This document shows positions 8,841 to 16,142 of a stretch of DNA of 64,000 nt, piece after piece. The stretch spans positions 248,001-312,000 of the forward strand of contig JALEFZ010000088.1 of the NCBI GenBank assembly GCA_022760475.1, given 5' to 3'. Positions within the stretch are counted from its first letter, which is position 1, and every line of letters begins with the position of its first letter. The DNA comes from Bacteroidia bacterium. Lineage in GTDB: Bacteria; Bacteroidota; Bacteroidia; J057. The position numbers were made by a program, and so were the translations under genes. The notes under the pieces are model-generated. The model was not told the DNA's origin. It did not search any database and saw only the letters and a list, made by a program, of their open reading frames with translations.

Positions 8841-10763
8841 GTGAGTGATATCATCAAGCATGAGTGTGGCATAGGCCTCATTCGTCTTTTTCACCCCCTC
8901 GAATACTATCAGGAAAAATATGGTACGGCACTTTGGGGATTGCGCAAGATGTACCTCCTGATGGAAAAGCAACGAAATCGTGGCCAGGATGGCGCAGGCC
9001 TTGGTGTGGTCAAACTGAATACCCTTCCAGGGCGTCCATACATGCACAGGCTTCGCGACAACAAGCACGATCCTTGGACGAGTCTCTTCAAAAAGGTTGA
9101 TAAAGAACTTTCTCAGGTTCAAAAAAGTTTCCCGGATAACCACCAGGAAGCCGAAATACTGAAACAAAACTTCAGTTGGGCAGGAGAGTTGATGTTGGGA
9201 CACCTCCGTTATGGAACTCATGGTTCTTATGGCAAGGAGGCTTGCCATCCGGTGATCCGCACCAGCGAATATCAGAATCGTAGCCTGGCCCTTGCCGGTA
9301 ACTTCAACCTTACAAATGTTAATTATCTATTCCAGAAGTTGGTCGAACTGGGGCAGCATCCCAAATTCATGACCGATACCGAGACGGTTCTGGAAAGGAT
9401 AGGGCACTTCCTGGATGTCGCCAATGAACATTTGTACAGCAAGTTCAAAAAAGAAGGCTATTCTCCTGCTGAGATTAGCCAGTTGATATCTGAAGACCTG
9501 AATCCCATCAAAATCATGAAGAATGCAGCCAAGTCCTGGGATGGCGGCTATGTCATTGGTGGAATGATTGGGAATGGTGATGGATTTGTCGTACGAGATC
9601 CCAATGGGATCAGGCCTTGTTACTATTTCTACAACGACGAATTCCTGGTGGCTGCTTCCGAGAGAGCAACCATCAGTACGGTATTTGGGCTTGAAGCTGA
9701 AGAAATTACCGAGCTGGATCCTGGACACATCCTAAGCGTAAAAGGGAGTTCTGGCAAGGTGAAGGTGAAACCATTTACTGAGCCCAAAGAAAAACTCAGC
9801 TGTTCCTTTGAAAGGATATATTTCTCTCGTGGGTCTGACGGTGAGATCTACAACGAAAGAAAAGAACTTGGAAATCAGATTGTTCCTCAGGTGTTGGATG
9901 CGATTGATGATGATTTGGAGAATGCGGTATTTACCTTCATCCCCAATACTTCTGAGTCAGCCTTCTTTGGAATGATGCAGGGGTTGGACGCTCATTTGAA
10001 TAAACAAAAAATAGAGTGGATCAAAGAATTGGGTGATACGGCCAGTGAGGAAGATTTACTCAGGATCATGAGCATGCACCCAAGGGCTGAAAAAGTCATC
10101 ATCAAGGATGTCAAGATGCGTACTTTTATCGCTGATGACAATTCTCGTGATGACCTTGTTGCTCACGTTTACGACATTACCACCCAGACAGTCAAGCAAG
10201 GAGAAGATTACCTGGTAGCAATAGACGACTCCATTGTAAGGGGAACTACCCTTAAGAAGTCGATTGTAAATATGCTGGATCGCCTCAAGCCCAAAAAGAT
10301 TGTTGTGGTCTCTTCTGCTCCTCAGATTCGTTATCCAGACTGCTATGGCATCGACATGTCTCAGATTGAGAAGTTGATCGCATTCCAGGCTGCGATCGAG
10401 TTGCACAAGGATCGAGGCCAGCAGGACACCATTGACAGGGTGTATCGCAAGATCATGGCCATGAAGGACGAGGGAAGGATGCACGAAAGAAATGTGGTCA
10501 AAGAGATCTACGATCCATTTACCGAAGAAGAGATTTCGGCCAAGATTTCACAGATGTTGCGCCCTACTACCCTTTCCTGCGAACTGGAGATCGTTTACTT
10601 GCCATTAGAGAAATTGTCCATAGCCATTCCTAACCATAGGGGAGATTGGTATTTTTCTGGAAACTATCCTACTCCTGGAGGGAATCGCGTGGTAAATCAG
10701 GCCTATCTGAATTTCTATGAAGGTAAAAATGAAAGGGCTTATCAGATGAGCCTTGGATTTTGA
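8841..10763 (+). CDS. purF: Amidophosphoribosyltransferase, long Bacteroidota form
   Basis: This enzyme makes 5-phosphoribosylamine from PRPP and glutamine, the first committed step of purine synthesis. I choose the GTG at 8841 because it gives a start of the form (M)SDIIKHECGIG, the form I recall for this long Bacteroidota family, and because upstream codons lie in a palindromic regulatory site. The N-terminal nucleophile glutaminase domain has its Cys at residue 9 and the QNRGQDGAG-like segment KQRNRGQDGAG. The PRPP loop is AIDDSIVRGTT in the second half. At 640 residues it is longer than the roughly 500-residue E. coli PurF. Substitution of canonical PurF versus a paralog role cannot be settled without the rest of the genome. 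Confidence 0.85.
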   Translation: MSDIIKHECGIGLIRLFHPLEYYQEKYGTALWGLRKMYLLMEKQRNRGQDGAGLGVVKLNTLPGRPYMHRLRDNKHDPWTSLFKKVDKELSQVQKSFPDNHQEAEILKQNFSWAGELMLGHLRYGTHGSYGKEACHPVIRTSEYQNRSLALAGNFNLTNVNYLFQKLVELGQHPKFMTDTETVLERIGHFLDVANEHLYSKFKKEGYSPAEISQLISEDLNPIKIMKNAAKSWDGGYVIGGMIGNGDGFVVRDPNGIRPCYYFYNDEFLVAASERATISTVFGLEAEEITELDPGHILSVKGSSGKVKVKPFTEPKEKLSCSFERIYFSRGSDGEIYNERKELGNQIVPQVLDAIDDDLENAVFTFIPNTSESAFFGMMQGLDAHLNKQKIEWIKELGDTASEEDLLRIMSMHPRAEKVIIKDVKMRTFIADDNSRDDLVAHVYDITTQTVKQGEDYLVAIDDSIVRGTTLKKSIVNMLDRLKPKKIVVVSSAPQIRYPDCYGIDMSQIEKLIAFQAAIELHKDRGQQDTIDRVYRKIMAMKDEGRMHERNVVKEIYDPFTEEEISAKISQMLRPTTLSCELEIVYLPLEKLSIAIPNHRGDWYFSGNYPTPGGNRVVNQAYLNFYEGKNERAYQMSLGF

Positions 10764-10811
10764 TAGATATGAACCAATTACTGCAGCAAATGCTGAAGTG
10801 ATTGTCCATAA

Positions 10812-10851
10812 ATCTCCGTAAGTGTCCATAATTCTTGATGCTTACGGAGAT
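10812..10851. terminator. Long hairpin between convergent purF and glycosyltransferase
   Basis: Perfect 11-bp arms at 10812-10822 and 10841-10851 enclose an 18-base loop, 48 bp after the purF stop. The T-tail is weak (CTACTTTCT), so termination strength is uncertain. Confidence 0.5.
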
Positions 10852-10873
10852 CTACTTTCTAGCCAAATGCAAT

Positions 10874-10902
10874 CCTTGAAAGTCTTCCTTTACCTTTCAA
10901 GG
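10874..10902. terminator. Second hairpin in the convergent spacer
   Basis: Perfect 9-bp arms at 10874-10882 and 10894-10902 with an 11-base loop, directly abutting the 3' end of the minus-strand glycosyltransferase. It probably acts on transcripts of that gene. Confidence 0.45.
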
Positions 10903-10904
10903 CT

Positions 10905-11849
10905 TCAAGCCCACTCATAATTTTTAAACGCAAACAACTGTTCACCTCCCCTGAGGTTATTTTCTACCCAGCTCAGCATGCGGTACTTTAGCTTTTCATG
11001 CTTGAAGAGTTTGCGATCCCTTGGATTACCTCCCTCCCAGCGAAGCTGATCTCCCCAGTCAAATCTTGAGATAAATTCCTCCATGACCGCAGGATGCGTA
11101 CCCTTGAATTGAGGGATTCTGCTCATGTCTCCATAATCAAAGTCAAGGGCTTCCCCCTCAAACCTTGCTTCAGCACCTGAAGTCCCATGGTGGATTGTGC
11201 TCAGTGCTTTCATCTTCTTCCGCATGAGTCGTGGCGGCCTTACCCATCCATAATGATAAACCTCAGCATTGGCCTTGGCGACCCTCAGCTTTCTGCTACC
11301 CTCCTTTTGCCTATAACTCTTGCCATCAAAATCCTCAATGTAGCGAAATGATTGGGCAGATTCCCAGGAGTGAATGTTGGGATTGTTCTTTACAATCCGG
11401 ATTTCACGCTGGTACCACCCATGCGATTGATGAACATGTCCATAGTCCCCCCAGAAATGCTTATAGTCAAAAAGTAGCCCTTCTACTTCTTCATTCTCCA
11501 AATGATCCTCACAACTTTTGACAATGCTGGGCAAGAATTTTTCGTGGATGACTTCATCTGCCTGTACGTAAAACAACCAATCCCCCGAACAGTGGTTCTT
11601 GGCTATGTCAGTTTGGTGGGCATTTTCCATGCCACGTGGATAGGCCTCCAGGTCCCAAACGGTATCAATAATTCTAATCTTATCTGACGGTATGGAAAGT
11701 ACCTGCTCTCGGGTCAGATCGTCCTCATCACAATCTCCAAGGGCAAGGACAAACTCATCCACAATGGGGAGGATGGACTGAATAGCCTCTTTCAAAGGGA
11801 AGTAAAGTTTGGATGTATTTTTCGCGAAGGAAAAACCACTGATCTTCAT
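10905..11849 (-). CDS. Family 2-like glycosyltransferase
   Basis: The 314-residue cytoplasmic protein has a GT-A-type N-terminal half: a nucleotide-binding beta strand (KISGFSFAKN), EFVLALGDCDEDD, and YVQADEVIHE at about residues 97-106, which takes the place of the DxD-type LDADE motif of Lgt/WaaE-like GT2 proteins. The C-terminal half has WVRPPRLMRKKMKAL and a His/Asp-rich tail similar to other GT2 proteins annotated in surface-sugar loci. It stands alone between purF and an S9 peptidase on the opposite strand. Substrate unknown. Confidence 0.75.
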   Translation of the reverse strand: MKISGFSFAKNTSKLYFPLKEAIQSILPIVDEFVLALGDCDEDDLTREQVLSIPSDKIRIIDTVWDLEAYPRGMENAHQTDIAKNHCSGDWLFYVQADEVIHEKFLPSIVKSCEDHLENEEVEGLLFDYKHFWGDYGHVHQSHGWYQREIRIVKNNPNIHSWESAQSFRYIEDFDGKSYRQKEGSRKLRVAKANAEVYHYGWVRPPRLMRKKMKALSTIHHGTSGAEARFEGEALDFDYGDMSRIPQFKGTHPAVMEEFISRFDWGDQLRWEGGNPRDRKLFKHEKLKYRMLSWVENNLRGGEQLFAFKNYEWA

Positions 11850-12041
11850 TTGGAGTTTTGTCGCAATATAGGGATTAACTGTTCAGATTGCTGAGTCCTT
11901 GAAATCATACCCAATAGGGTGGCGGTAAAATTCCTACTATGTGAGTCAAAAACAGCGATTGTTTGGCCAAACTTTAGCACTCAAGCCATTTTGAAATGAA
12001 GCAATAAATCTTAAAATTGATATACTTGCAATACCTACTAT

Positions 12042-14024
12042 ATGAACTACATCAAACTTTTATTCCTCATTCTCCTAATGGGCTTGATGGGCTGTAATAC
12101 CCAGTCAACTTCCAGCAAAAGTGACAAGGACTCCTTCACAGTATCCTTCAAGGATCGTGAGATAAACCTGACTCCTTATGTAGAAGGCTTTCCCTATTCG
12201 CGCTTCATGCCTGTTTTATCTGCCAACAAGCTGTTTTATATGCATCGTGGGCAGACGACAAAACTGATGATGCTCCCCCTCAATGACATTTCAGACCTTT
12301 CAAAAGGAAAGGTGATTTCCGATATCAATTTTGACAGCAGAAATGTATTTTCCATGCGCTACAATGAGGCCGATGGGCATCTCTACTGGTCTGGGGATGA
12401 AATCAATGATGAGGTCATAAACCTTTATCAACTGAATATAGACAATGGGGAAGTAAAGAAATTGACAGATGTTCCCTACATTTTTGGTTGGAGATGGAAT
12501 CCGCAAGGCAATAAGGTGGCTTATATCGCAAGGCTTGGTGATAAGGAAAACCGCCTTGGAGAACTGAGGGTTCTTGACCTGGAAAACGGGAAAGAAGAAA
12601 AAATAATCCAGGATAGACCAGAAATGCGTTTTACATGGGGATCTCCCTCATGGCATCCTGAAGGAAAGGGCGTTTTGGTGAATGGCTTGAAAGATGCTTC
12701 CAGAACTTATGGAAACCTTTTATATGTCGATTTTGCAAAGAAGGAAAGCAAACTATTGACCGATCAAAACAAGGCCCGTTATTTCCCGGCGGCTTATGAA
12801 GAATGGATTGACAACGATAGGTTTTTATATTTTTCAAATGAGGATGGCTTTACAAATGCCTATACCTACGACTGGAAAAAAGGTGAATCCAGGCAAATAA
12901 CAAGCTTTACCAAAAACCTTGGAAACCCAACCCTGATCGAAATCGAGGGTGAAAAGCGATTGTTTGCAACGACCTCCAATCCCATCGCTACAGAATTGTA
13001 TACCATTGACTTGGATGGGAAAATCATTGAAAGCATTCCTTCTGAAGTCAATATCGGTGTGCTGGATCATGAATATAATGAACTGATGATCTCGACGAGT
13101 TCAAATAAGTCTCTTTTTAGCATGCAGCAATTGACTGTAGAGGAGCACAGCTTTTCATTTAACAAGGTCCTCGACCTGCCCGAAAACTTGAAAAGCCAGT
13201 TGTATCAGTCTGAGGTAGAGCGCATAGAATACCCAACCTTTGACACAGACCCTAAGACCGGGGAAGCAAGAAAACTCCATGCCTATCTGTATAAACCGAA
13301 GAATCCATTGCCGAAGGATGAGCAAATGGTCATGATTCAATCCTTTTATGGAGGTGGAAACAACTTCAGCAATCGCTATCAGATCATGGCGGAGGCAGGA
13401 ATCTATGTGCTAAGCCCATCTCCAAGGGGAAGTTCCGGCTTTGGGAAGGAGTTTTTTGCCCTCAATGACAAGGATTTGGGAGGAAATGAAATCATAGATA
13501 TTTTCTACGCTGCCAAATACATCTCAGAAAAACTGGGCATCCCACCTAGCCGCATCGGTGTATTCGGTGGGAGCCATGGGGGCTATGCGACCATGAGGGT
13601 CCTGACCTTCCCTGGAGAAATCAATGGCAACAAAGCTGATTTTGACTGGGGATTTGGAATGAGCCATGCCGGATTCAGCGACATTGTCCATTTTTATGAA
13701 AACTGCAACATTCCTGACTGGGTAACATTGGAGGCAGGGGATCCAAAAACAGAAGGAGAAAAACTAAGAGATAGGTCCCCACTCTACCATGCAGATAAAA
13801 TGAAGGGGAAACTCTTGCTAACACATGGTACCAATGACTCTCGAGTGCCTATTGAAGGAAGTCGCTGGATGAGGGATAGCCTCATGAAATATGAAAAGGA
13901 TGTTACCTTGGTTGAATTTGAAGGTCAAGGCCATGGCATCAAAGGCCTGGAAAACACCAAAACCTTCTATCAGGCTTGGTTGGGCTTCCTTGAAAAAGTC
14001 GGGGAAAAGGACGAGAAGATGTGA
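12042..14024 (+). CDS. Lipid-anchored S9-family serine peptidase
   Basis: The 660-residue protein starts with a lipoprotein signal peptide (lipobox LMGC, Cys18). Residues about 40-400 form a beta-propeller of the DPP-IV/acyl-peptidase type, with repeats such as WNPQGNKVAYIARLG and WHPEGKGVLV. The C-terminal alpha/beta-hydrolase domain shows a complete triad: Ser511 in GGSHGG, Asp599 in HGTNDSRVP and His631 in GQGHG. These enzymes cleave short peptides, often after Pro or at blocked N-termini, here probably in the periplasm or at the surface. A strong terminator at 14070-14105 ends its transcript. Confidence 0.87.
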   Translation: MNYIKLLFLILLMGLMGCNTQSTSSKSDKDSFTVSFKDREINLTPYVEGFPYSRFMPVLSANKLFYMHRGQTTKLMMLPLNDISDLSKGKVISDINFDSRNVFSMRYNEADGHLYWSGDEINDEVINLYQLNIDNGEVKKLTDVPYIFGWRWNPQGNKVAYIARLGDKENRLGELRVLDLENGKEEKIIQDRPEMRFTWGSPSWHPEGKGVLVNGLKDASRTYGNLLYVDFAKKESKLLTDQNKARYFPAAYEEWIDNDRFLYFSNEDGFTNAYTYDWKKGESRQITSFTKNLGNPTLIEIEGEKRLFATTSNPIATELYTIDLDGKIIESIPSEVNIGVLDHEYNELMISTSSNKSLFSMQQLTVEEHSFSFNKVLDLPENLKSQLYQSEVERIEYPTFDTDPKTGEARKLHAYLYKPKNPLPKDEQMVMIQSFYGGGNNFSNRYQIMAEAGIYVLSPSPRGSSGFGKEFFALNDKDLGGNEIIDIFYAAKYISEKLGIPPSRIGVFGGSHGGYATMRVLTFPGEINGNKADFDWGFGMSHAGFSDIVHFYENCNIPDWVTLEAGDPKTEGEKLRDRSPLYHADKMKGKLLLTHGTNDSRVPIEGSRWMRDSLMKYEKDVTLVEFEGQGHGIKGLENTKTFYQAWLGFLEKVGEKDEKM

Positions 14025-14069
14025 TGTTAAGAAGAATGATTTGAAACGAGGCTGATAACAATGCCGTAC

Positions 14070-14105
14070 AACGGGTTGGTATACAATATACCATCCCGTT
14101 TTTTT
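14070..14105 (+). terminator. Intrinsic terminator directly abutting the next start codon
   Basis: A long stem with an internal T-T mismatch (14070-14075 with 14095-14100, and 14077-14083 with 14087-14093) and a 3-base loop is followed by an uninterrupted T-run at 14099-14105. The ATG of the next gene is the very next base (14106), so any leader for that gene must include this hairpin. Confidence 0.75.
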
Positions 14106-14888
14106 ATGAAAATATACCTGCTTTTGGCCTTTAGCATTTTGGGGACAGCCCTGTATGCCCAAAATAACCAGCAACTCCATGAAATTGGAGGGACTGATAG
14201 GCCTCTTCTCCATTACAGTGGCATGATAAGTCAGGATCTCTCAGGAAATGGTAAGCTCCAGATTAGGATACAATCTGACGATACAAGCAAAATTGCAAAG
14301 GATCACTTCAACAAATTAGTTTGGTTCAAGTTTATGAGTGGAAAAACACTCGTTCTTGAACAACTTCAGCCTGCTTCTGCTTTAGAAAAACTTAAGTATC
14401 AGAATCGCTATTACAGAGATTTCCTTTTTCGGCTAAACCCTGTGCAGGTCAAGCAGTTGAAAGAGCTTCCACTGCTTTATTTTCATCAAATGAAATTTGA
14501 AAAGGACAGCTTAAGAACGGATACAATTAGGCTAAAAGATCCTTGGACATTCTCTAAACCCTCATATAAATTTGCCAATTATTGGTCAAACAAGAACCTT
14601 GAGTTATTTGGCAATGTGGAGAAGGCTAAGGAGCCAGTATTGTTGCCGCGTTCAAATAGCATGCTTGAGATCAAAGTTGAAGGAGAAAAACAATTCCAAG
14701 CCAGATATTTATTAATTGTAAGCGAAGAGGGGAAAGTCCTTTTTGCAAAGGCTTTGGAAGGAGAAAGCAATAAAGCATGGAAAAATGAGTTGCTCTTGAT
14801 GGGTAAGGCCACACTCATGAAATTAAACTTCGTTAGTGGAGGGAGAGAGGAATTATTTATAGATGTAAATTTTTCTCCTGGGGAATGA
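14106..14888 (+). CDS. Exported protein of unknown function
   Basis: I do not recognise this 260-residue protein. It has a clear Sec signal peptide (hydrophobic core LLLAFSILGTAL, cleavage after YAQ near residue 20) and no lipobox. The rest is hydrophilic and mixed alpha/beta, without Cys or metal motifs, and it ends with beta-rich segments reminiscent of periplasmic sandwich domains. The ATG at 14106 is chosen because it gives the signal peptide; an upstream in-frame ATG at 14061 would translate through a terminator hairpin. How it is expressed behind that terminator is unclear. Confidence 0.6.
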   Translation: MKIYLLLAFSILGTALYAQNNQQLHEIGGTDRPLLHYSGMISQDLSGNGKLQIRIQSDDTSKIAKDHFNKLVWFKFMSGKTLVLEQLQPASALEKLKYQNRYYRDFLFRLNPVQVKQLKELPLLYFHQMKFEKDSLRTDTIRLKDPWTFSKPSYKFANYWSNKNLELFGNVEKAKEPVLLPRSNSMLEIKVEGEKQFQARYLLIVSEEGKVLFAKALEGESNKAWKNELLLMGKATLMKLNFVSGGREELFIDVNFSPGE

Positions 14889-15031
14889 GGAAAGAATGGA
14901 GTTGAAAAATGCCATTTTTTGTTGAGATTTTGTATTACTTGATTGATTTTCAGGCATTCATGTTGAGGATTCTTCGTGATATTTAATGTAGGAATAACCT
15001 GGAATCAAGTGGGAATATTTGGGAAACCCAT

Positions 15032-15039
15032 TAACTTTG
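15032..15039 (+). promoter_or_regulatory. Bacteroidota -7 element upstream of the epimerase
   Basis: TAACTTTG matches the Bacteroidota -7 consensus TAnnTTTG exactly and lies 37 bp before the start codon. A TTTG occurs upstream but at shorter than usual spacing, so the -33 element is not convincing. Confidence 0.45.
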
Positions 15040-15075
15040 ACACATAGATTCAGATCATTGTAACAAACTCTACCT

Positions 15076-16071
15076 ATGAAAATTCTGGTGACCGGCGGTG
15101 CCGGATTTATTGGCTCCACCTTAACAGCTTATCTTCTAAAAGAAGGCCACCAAGTAAAGGTACTAGACAATTTGTCGACTGGACGAATCGAAAACCTCAA
15201 CAATCTTATTGAAAGCCCTAATCTTGATTTCATTCAGGATACAGTAACCAATGCAGAAATCGTTGATGAGCTAGTCCAGTGGTGTGACCATGTATACCAC
15301 CTCGCAGCCCCTGTTGGTGTGAAGTACATCATGGATCATCCAGTAAGAACTGTACTAGACAATGTCCGTGGAATGGACATTATGCTTGAAGCTGTTAACC
15401 GCTACAAAAAACGTATTCTGGTAGCTTCCACCTCAGAAATCTATGGCAAGAGCCTCGATCTTTTGGACTACACAGGTGAGGCCAAACTGAAAGAAACCGA
15501 TTACCGCATTGAAGGTTCTACCAAAAACCACCGCTGGGCGTATGCCAATACCAAAGCTATGGACGAGTTCCTTGCATTTGCATACCACAAAGAGTTTGGG
15601 ACCGAGGTTGTGATCGCTAGATTCTTCAATACAGTTGGGCCCAAGCAGCTTTCAAACTATGGGATGGTGATTCCAAACTTTGTGAAGCGTGCTGTGGCAG
15701 GTGAAGATGTCGTAGTATTTGGTACCGGGAAGCAAAAGCGTTCATTCATGCATGTGAATGATGCTATTCGAGCCATCACAAGCTTGATGTTTACAGGGAA
15801 GGGGATTGGTGAGGAGTTCAATGTGGGCAATCCCATTGAAATTACCATGAATGACCTGGCTAAAAAGGTAGTTGAAAAGACGGGTAATCGATCAAAGATT
15901 ATTCACAAATCCTACCTGGAAGTGTACGGAAAAGGTTTTGAAGATATGAACCGCCGCACAGCAGATATCGACAAGCTACGTACTACCCTAAATTTTGAAT
16001 TAGAGTATGACCTTGACCGCATCCTAGACGATGTGATTTCCTATATGAAAGAAGAGGTTGTAGCTGAATAA
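15076..16071 (+). CDS. NAD-dependent NDP-sugar epimerase/dehydratase
   Basis: The 331-residue extended short-chain dehydrogenase has the Rossmann motif GGAGFIG at residues 7-13, the STSEIYG strand that supplies the catalytic Ser/Thr, and the YANTK (YxxxK) catalytic pair, then RFFNTVGP and FGTGKQKRSFMHVND, which contact the nucleotide sugar. The pattern is closest to UDP-glucuronate decarboxylases and UDP-glucose 4-epimerases. The exact reaction is not assignable. It would supply a sugar nucleotide for surface polysaccharides such as those made by the 0-5.4 kb locus. It appears monocistronic, with its own promoter-like element and a strong terminator. Confidence 0.85.
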   Translation: MKILVTGGAGFIGSTLTAYLLKEGHQVKVLDNLSTGRIENLNNLIESPNLDFIQDTVTNAEIVDELVQWCDHVYHLAAPVGVKYIMDHPVRTVLDNVRGMDIMLEAVNRYKKRILVASTSEIYGKSLDLLDYTGEAKLKETDYRIEGSTKNHRWAYANTKAMDEFLAFAYHKEFGTEVVIARFFNTVGPKQLSNYGMVIPNFVKRAVAGEDVVVFGTGKQKRSFMHVNDAIRAITSLMFTGKGIGEEFNVGNPIEITMNDLAKKVVEKTGNRSKIIHKSYLEVYGKGFEDMNRRTADIDKLRTTLNFELEYDLDRILDDVISYMKEEVVAE

Positions 16072-16090
16072 GGAATAAGTTGCTTAACAA

Positions 16091-16122
16091 AAAAAAGCTA
16101 GCCATCAGGCTAGCTTTTTTTA
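16091..16122. terminator. Bidirectional terminator between epimerase and sucA
   Basis: A perfect 7-bp stem (16097-16103 with 16108-16114, loop of 4) is flanked by an A-run on the left and a T-run on the right. It can terminate both the plus-strand epimerase and the minus-strand sucA transcripts. Confidence 0.85.
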
Positions 16123-16142
16123 TTTATAGGGTATTGAAGTTT

